Made by a program: the position numbers and the translations under genes
NCBI GenBank assembly: GCA_028877215.1
Contig: JAPPFJ010000029.1
Coordinates: 62,001 to 126,000, forward strand
Length of the DNA stretch: 64,000 bases
Origin: Gemmatimonadota bacterium
GTDB taxonomy: Bacteria > Latescibacterota > UBA2968 > GCA-2709665
Reading direction: 5' to 3'
Shown: piece by piece, positions 60,480 to 64,000 of the stretch
Numbering within the stretch: the first letter of the stretch is position 1
How the letters are laid out: every line of letters starts with the position of its first letter
The notes under the pieces: generated by a model
Database searches by the model: none
What the model was told of the DNA's origin: nothing
What the model saw: the letters and a program-made list of their open reading frames with translations, nothing else

Positions 60480-62111
60480 ATGAAAGCTTCCGACCTTTTT
60501 GTGCGAGCCCTCGAAGCCGAGGGCGTTGAGTTCATCTTCGCCATCCCCGGCGAGGAGAGTCTGGATCTTCTGGAATCGCTGCGACGTTCGAGCATTCGCG
60601 TCATACTCAACCGGCACGAACAGGCCGCGGGCTTCATGGCCGCCACGTACGGTCGCCTCACCGGCAAGACCGGGGTGTGTATGTCCACCCTCGGGCCCGG
60701 GGCCACGAATTTCGTCACCGCGGCGGCGTACGCGCAGCTCGGCGGGATGCCGCTGCTGATGATCACGGGACAGAAGCCCATCAAGTCGAGCAAGCAGGGC
60801 CACTTCCAGATCGTGGACGTGGTTGAGATGATGCGGCCGCTGACAAAGTATACGACTCGAATCGTCAGCGGCGCGACCATTCCGCCCCGGGTGCGGGAGG
60901 CGTTCCGCGTGGCGGAGGAGGAGCGGCCGGGAGCCGTACACCTGGAGTTGCCCGAAGACATCGCCGCGGAAGAGGCGGCGGCGCACCTCTATCCGAGGGA
61001 CCGGGTGCGGCGCCCGGTAGCGGAGGAAAAGGCGGTCGCGCGGGCCGTGTCGATGATCCAGGACGCCCGCCGGCCCCTGCTGCTGGTGGGCGCGGGGGCC
61101 AATCGCAAGCGCACGTCGAATATGCTGGTCCGGTTCATCGACAAAACGGGCACACCCTGGTTCAACACGCAAATGGGCAAGGGCGTTGTGGACGAGCGCC
61201 ACCCGCTGTACCTGGGGAACGCGGCCCTGTCCTCCGGCGACGCCATCCATTGCGCCATCGAGCGGGCGGACCTGATCATCAACGTGGGCCACGACGTGGT
61301 TGAAAAGCCGCCCTTTCTGATGCAGGATGGCGGCCTGAATGTGATCCACGTCAACTTTTCGTCGGCCGAGGTGGACCCCGTCTATTTCCCGCAGCTCGAG
61401 GTGATCGGCGACATCGGCAACAGTCTCTGGCAGATTTACCGGAAGATCGAGCCCCAGTCGCACTGGTCGTTTGAATACTTCCTCAGGGTGAAGGCATGGG
61501 CGGACGCGAAGCTGGCCGCCGGCGAGGACGATGACCGCTTTCCGGTGCTGCCGCAGCGGCTCGTGGCGGACGTGAGGCGCGTGCTTCCGGACGACGGCCT
61601 GATTGCCCTCGACAACGGCGTCTACAAGATCTGGTTCGCGCTGAATTACCGCGCCCACCAGCCGAATACCGTGTTGCTGGACAATGCCCTGGCAACCATG
61701 GGCGCCGGTCTGCCTTCCGCAATGACTGCCAGCCTGCTATACCCGGACCGCCACGTGGTGGCAGTATGCGGCGACGGCGGCTTTATGATGAACTCCCAGG
61801 AGCTGGAGACCGCGGTCCGGCTGGGCCTGAATCTCGTCACGCTGGTTCTGCGGGATAACGCCTACGGTATGATCAAATGGAAGCAGGCGGATATGGGTCT
61901 GCCCGACTTCGGTCTGGATTACGGGAATCCCGATTTCGTGCGCTATGCCGAAAGCTACGGCGCCGCGGGGCACCGGCTGGAACGGACTAATGACCTTGCG
62001 GGATTGCTCAAAGGCTGTTTGGATTCGGGAGGCGTACACCTGATCGAAGTGCCGGTGGATTATTCCGGAAACCACAAGTTGCTGGATGGGCAACTGGTGT
62101 GTCCGCTGTGA
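60480..62111 (+). CDS. thiamine-diphosphate enzyme, acetolactate-synthase-like
   Basis: A 543-residue ThDP-dependent enzyme of the acetolactate synthase/AlsS or related large-subunit group. N-terminal Pyr domain has the catalytic glutamate E47 in NRHEQAAGFMAATYG, the middle FAD-binding-like (possibly vestigial) domain follows, and the C-terminal PP domain has CGDGGFMMNSQELETAV with the GDG...N Mg/ThDP motif. It could make acetolactate, or act on other 2-oxo acids such as glyoxylate or sulfopyruvate. The ATG at 60480 is supported by family similarity (MKASDLFVRALEAEGVEF); no strong ribosome site is seen. No small subunit is next to it. It stands alone after the 60-kb repeat. Confidence 0.8.
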   Translation: MKASDLFVRALEAEGVEFIFAIPGEESLDLLESLRRSSIRVILNRHEQAAGFMAATYGRLTGKTGVCMSTLGPGATNFVTAAAYAQLGGMPLLMITGQKPIKSSKQGHFQIVDVVEMMRPLTKYTTRIVSGATIPPRVREAFRVAEEERPGAVHLELPEDIAAEEAAAHLYPRDRVRRPVAEEKAVARAVSMIQDARRPLLLVGAGANRKRTSNMLVRFIDKTGTPWFNTQMGKGVVDERHPLYLGNAALSSGDAIHCAIERADLIINVGHDVVEKPPFLMQDGGLNVIHVNFSSAEVDPVYFPQLEVIGDIGNSLWQIYRKIEPQSHWSFEYFLRVKAWADAKLAAGEDDDRFPVLPQRLVADVRRVLPDDGLIALDNGVYKIWFALNYRAHQPNTVLLDNALATMGAGLPSAMTASLLYPDRHVVAVCGDGGFMMNSQELETAVRLGLNLVTLVLRDNAYGMIKWKQADMGLPDFGLDYGNPDFVRYAESYGAAGHRLERTNDLAGLLKGCLDSGGVHLIEVPVDYSGNHKLLDGQLVCPL

Positions 62112-62125
62112 TGGGACCGACAGGC

Positions 62126-62150
62126 GGGCGACCACAAGGGTCGCCCCTAC
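62126..62150 (+). repeat. palindromic intergenic repeat, family B
   Basis: GGGCGACCACAAGGGTCGCC and CCTAC, a hairpin just past the acetolactate-synthase-like gene. Same family as 12087. Confidence 0.65.
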
Positions 62151-62172
62151 GAATCGAATGGGGCTTATAACC

Positions 62173-62346
62173 TTAACTTGACAGGCGCTCGTCAGCATTA
62201 GTTATGTAATCTACAATTGCTAAAGCTGCAGTCCTATAAATCCAAGGAAGGTCCATTAAGTACATGGATCCTGTTGGCCGCGAGTAGCGATATCTTAATC
62301 CCGTAAAAGCATCACAATGCTTCTTGAGGACATCATCTATACTCAT
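62173..62346 (-). pseudogene. possible remnant ORF, unrecognised (57 aa)
   Basis: An AT-rich minus-strand frame beginning MSIDDVLKKHCDAFTGLRYR, ending ITNADERLSS. It is unlike the GC-rich surroundings, and ATGAGTATAGATG has a weak AGGATG site. It may be a fragment of an inserted gene. I see no family. Confidence 0.2.
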
Positions 62347-62434
62347 CCTAAAATAGTCTTTTTGAAGACACCTACGTGCCAAAATAGATTGAGACAACTC
62401 CCCCTCCGAGATTCGTGTCGTATATTGGGCGTAG

Positions 62435-62602
62435 AGGAGAGCACGAGATGAGGTCGCCGTCGAGAACGACCAGCTGCGCAAGGAACACGCGCTGCTGCGG
62501 CGACGGCTGGAACAGGCGCAGACCATGCTCGAGATCCAAGAAAAAGCCTCCGGGATCCTGGGCATCCCTCTGAACCGGCCGCCGGCCGACGACGACGTAT
62601 GA
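62435..62602 (+). pseudogene. C-terminal remnant of IS3-family transposase OrfA
   Basis: An open frame of 55 codons without a start, reading VENDQLRKEHALLRRRLEQA, then MLEIQEKASGILGIPLN and an acidic end. The coiled-coil plus E-I-Q-x-K-x-x-x-L-G-I-P pattern is that of the C-terminus of IS3-type OrfA proteins. OrfB is absent. A degraded insertion. Confidence 0.55.
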
Positions 62603-62665
62603 TACGTGCGGCCGAACACCTCGCCCCGAGTGTGGGCTTGGCTTCAGCATGCCGTGCCCTATCAA

Positions 62666-62762
62666 TGATCGCCCATATGCGGCCACTGCAAGATCGGCAT
62701 AATCAGGCCACTGCAGGATCGCATTAATCAGTCCAGTTGAAGATCGGCCTAATCAGGCCACG
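62666..62762 (+). repeat. array of IS21-type terminal multiple repeats, set 1
   Basis: About four degenerate 24-26-bp units containing AGATCGGCATAATCAGGCCA. Such multiple repeats mark the ends of IS21-family elements, and an istA fragment follows directly. Same orientation as the second array at 63826. Confidence 0.6.
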
Positions 62763-62766
62763 CGGG

Positions 62767-62957
62767 ATATGGTTGAGGTTTCGGACCTTCCGGCAGCGTT
62801 TCTACCTTCCGAGTGTCTCGCCAACAGTGTTGGACTTCGATCCGGGCGACGTGGCGCAGGTGGACTTCGGGCGCGGTTCCGAGATAGAGGACGTCTTCAC
62901 TGAACAGACCATTGCGCCGCGGACCCTCGTGACGGTCCTGCCAGTGCTTATGTGTTA
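62767..62957 (+). pseudogene. internal fragment of IS21 transposase IstA
   Basis: The frame reads FYLPSVSPTVLDFDPGDVAQ then VDFGRGSEIEDVF, matching the start of the IstA catalytic core, where PGEEAQVDFG supplies the first Asp of the DDE triad. The 5' part of the gene is missing and the similarity stops near 62957. No istB is present, so this element is dead. Confidence 0.6.
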
Positions 62958-62999
62958 CACCCTGGGTCAGCCCCGGGGCAATTTTCAAGGAGGATAGTG

Positions 63000-63152
63000 A
63001 TGGAAGGAATTGTCGTAACACAGAGTGTGGTTGGCACCATTGCTTCACTGATCATACCTGCAGCCGCGATTTATTTTCTTCTGTTGATGTGGCGGCTGGT
63101 CCGCGCGGTGGAGAAGATTGCCGGTTCAGATCGCAAGGTGATCAAAACTTAA
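63000..63152 (+). CDS. small single-pass membrane protein (50 aa)
   Basis: ATG at 63000 after a strong AAGGAGG site. The 50-residue product MEGIVVTQSVVGTIASLIIP continues to a hydrophobic helix (about residues 8-32) and then a basic tail ending SDRKVIKT. No family recognised. It lies between two IS21-type repeat arrays with the secreted protein gene at 63263, so both may be cargo or bystanders of the mobile elements. The good ribosome site makes translation likely. Confidence 0.5.
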   Translation: MEGIVVTQSVVGTIASLIIPAAAIYFLLLMWRLVRAVEKIAGSDRKVIKT

Positions 63153-63262
63153 ATCCAACATCGTGGAGCGCCCTTCTGGCCTCGTCCTGTTGTGATTTGG
63201 GAAGATAGGCGATCGAATACTCGCGTTTGTGCCCTGGGCAGAGTCTATCCAGGAGGTATGTT

Positions 63263-63811
63263 ATGAAAACCGGTATTTTGGGGTTATTGGCCGGGAGCTT
63301 TTTGTTTGTGAGTGGTCTCAGGGGCATAGATGACAACTATACGGTTGAATATTGGCCGGAACGTGATTATCAGATCTATTTCAGTGCGGATTACGACGTA
63401 CCTGAATCGAAGGCTTATTTGAGAGGAATTTCAGGTTCAGCACTCATCACCCTATCAATCAAGCATCTTCTAAATCAACGAAACCCGAAAGCTGATCAGA
63501 AACCAACGCGGAAGTTTCGCGAAGCGTTACAGATTTTTCTTGGAGTAGGCTTAATGACGGCCGGGTTCGAGTTGAAAGACCTTGGTCCGAGGTATGATCA
63601 AACTGTGTTGTTTCGAGGACAGTATTCGGATCCTGCAGTAGACCACCAGAAAGAATACTACGGCTTTATGGTGGGAGCTGTTGGGGCGGCGATGTCTACC
63701 TATTCGTCAAAGGTCCTTTGGGATGGAAGAGGAGCAAGTCTTGAATTTGATCGAGCATATGTGAAATTACGTCAGCAATTGAAGGTACGGGATTTGACTA
63801 TCGGCAAATAG
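63263..63811 (+). CDS. putative secreted or membrane protein of unknown function
   Basis: A 182-residue protein starting at ATG 63263, preceded by AGGAGGT. Residues 1-20 (MKTGILGLLAGSFLFVSGLR) look like a signal peptide or membrane anchor, and two further moderately hydrophobic stretches occur (SGSALITLSI, FMVGAVGAAMSTY). I recognise no family. Lower GC than its neighbours fits a horizontally acquired or mobile-element-associated gene. Confidence 0.5.
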   Translation: MKTGILGLLAGSFLFVSGLRGIDDNYTVEYWPERDYQIYFSADYDVPESKAYLRGISGSALITLSIKHLLNQRNPKADQKPTRKFREALQIFLGVGLMTAGFELKDLGPRYDQTVLFRGQYSDPAVDHQKEYYGFMVGAVGAAMSTYSSKVLWDGRGASLEFDRAYVKLRQQLKVRDLTIGK

Positions 63812-63825
63812 GCCCCTCCCCTTAA

Positions 63826-63896
63826 GGATCGCCCTGATGCGGCCACAGCAAGATCGGCATAATCAGGCCACTCCAGGATCGCCGTAATCAGGCCAC
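63826..63896 (+). repeat. array of IS21-type terminal multiple repeats, set 2
   Basis: About three units like those at 62666, again AAGATCGGCATAATCAGGCC and relatives, in the same orientation as set 1, about 1.1 kb downstream. Confidence 0.6.
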
Positions 63897-63902
63897 CTGA
63901 CC

Positions 63903-63953
63903 TTATGTATAAACGCCCAGGAAGGTGAAATCCTCCTGGGCGTCTATACATAA
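63903..63953. terminator. large hairpin, likely terminator
   Basis: TTATGTATA plus ACGCCCAGGA on the left arm pair with TCCTGGGCGT plus TATACATAA on the right arm, with one mismatch between the blocks and an 11-base loop. It is followed by a GGCTTTTTGG tract. Confidence 0.65.
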
Positions 63954-64000
63954 AGGCTTTTTGGGAACCGCCGAAGCCGATTACGTTTGGTGGCATTGAC

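Noticed and set aside
62173-62210. TTGACA-like promoter after the acetolactate-synthase-like gene
   Set aside because: Spacing of 18 with a weak -10 and no clear downstream gene; not listed as a feature.
62666-62762. Possible CRISPR or iteron array
   Set aside because: Degenerate units adjoin an IS21 istA fragment, as IS21 end repeats do; no spacers, no replication gene.

Overview
The window reads as about 64 kb of chromosome from a Gram-negative, GC-rich heterotroph. It has a TonB-dependent receptor, an orphan TonB, several lipoproteins or secreted proteins, and many intergenic palindromic repeats. The gene mix (formylglycine sulfatase, DUF6807/PmoA, PhyH dioxygenase, creatininase, HpcH aldolase, mannonate-dehydratase-like, Gfo/Idh/MocA, dimethylformamidase-like, SMP-30, Ldh-type dehydrogenase, ankyrin protein) resembles uncultured, often marine or sponge-associated candidate phyla such as Latescibacterota or Poribacteria. 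That placement is inference from gene content only; no rRNA or marker phylogeny is available here.

Layout. 1-3.5 kb: DUF6807 protein, sulfatase, a CinA-C amidase-like gene and translation initiation factor IF-1 with an Arg/Gly-rich tail. 3.5-7.5 kb: a small accessory island with repeats, a DPPY DNA methyltransferase, a UPF0175/DUF3368 toxin-antitoxin pair behind a textbook promoter and palindrome, and a two-domain EVE plus nuclease-like protein. This is the best candidate for an under-described defence system. 7.5-16 kb: SMP-30 lactonase, secreted protein plus methyltransferase, UMF1-type MFS transporter, TonB-dependent receptor, HIT protein. 16-31 kb: a long minus-strand block with an Lhr helicase, HAD phosphatase, PhyH/M14 coupled pair, pRiA4b-ORF3/winged-helix fusion, methyltransferase, ankyrin protein, a putative HExxH metallopeptidase and a BNR-propeller protein. 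31-38 kb: TonB, a type-1 periplasmic binding protein, alpha/beta hydrolase, ABC-F ATPase, and an ECF sigma factor fused to WG repeats.

38-45 kb: a catabolic cluster (acetylpolyamine-type deacetylase, creatininase, HpcH aldolase, mannonate-dehydratase-like, SDR, HD phosphohydrolase, 7-bladed lactonase) probably handling sugar-acid and amide substrates. 45.5-51 kb: an acyl-CoA module of two AMP-forming ligases flanking a thiolase plus DUF35 zinc-ribbon/OB pair. 51-56.5 kb: Ldh-type dehydrogenase, ProA and an M16 peptidase. 56.8-62 kb: Gfo/Idh, dimethylformamidase-like, PHP phosphoesterase, acetolactate-synthase-like. 62-64 kb: IS wreckage (IS3 and IS21 fragments, two arrays of IS21-type end repeats) around two small membrane or secreted genes.

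Four dispersed repeat families thread through the intergenic spaces, and two MITE-like elements supply the stop codons of lhr and of the SDR gene. No rRNA, convincing tRNA, CRISPR array or intact prophage was seen.
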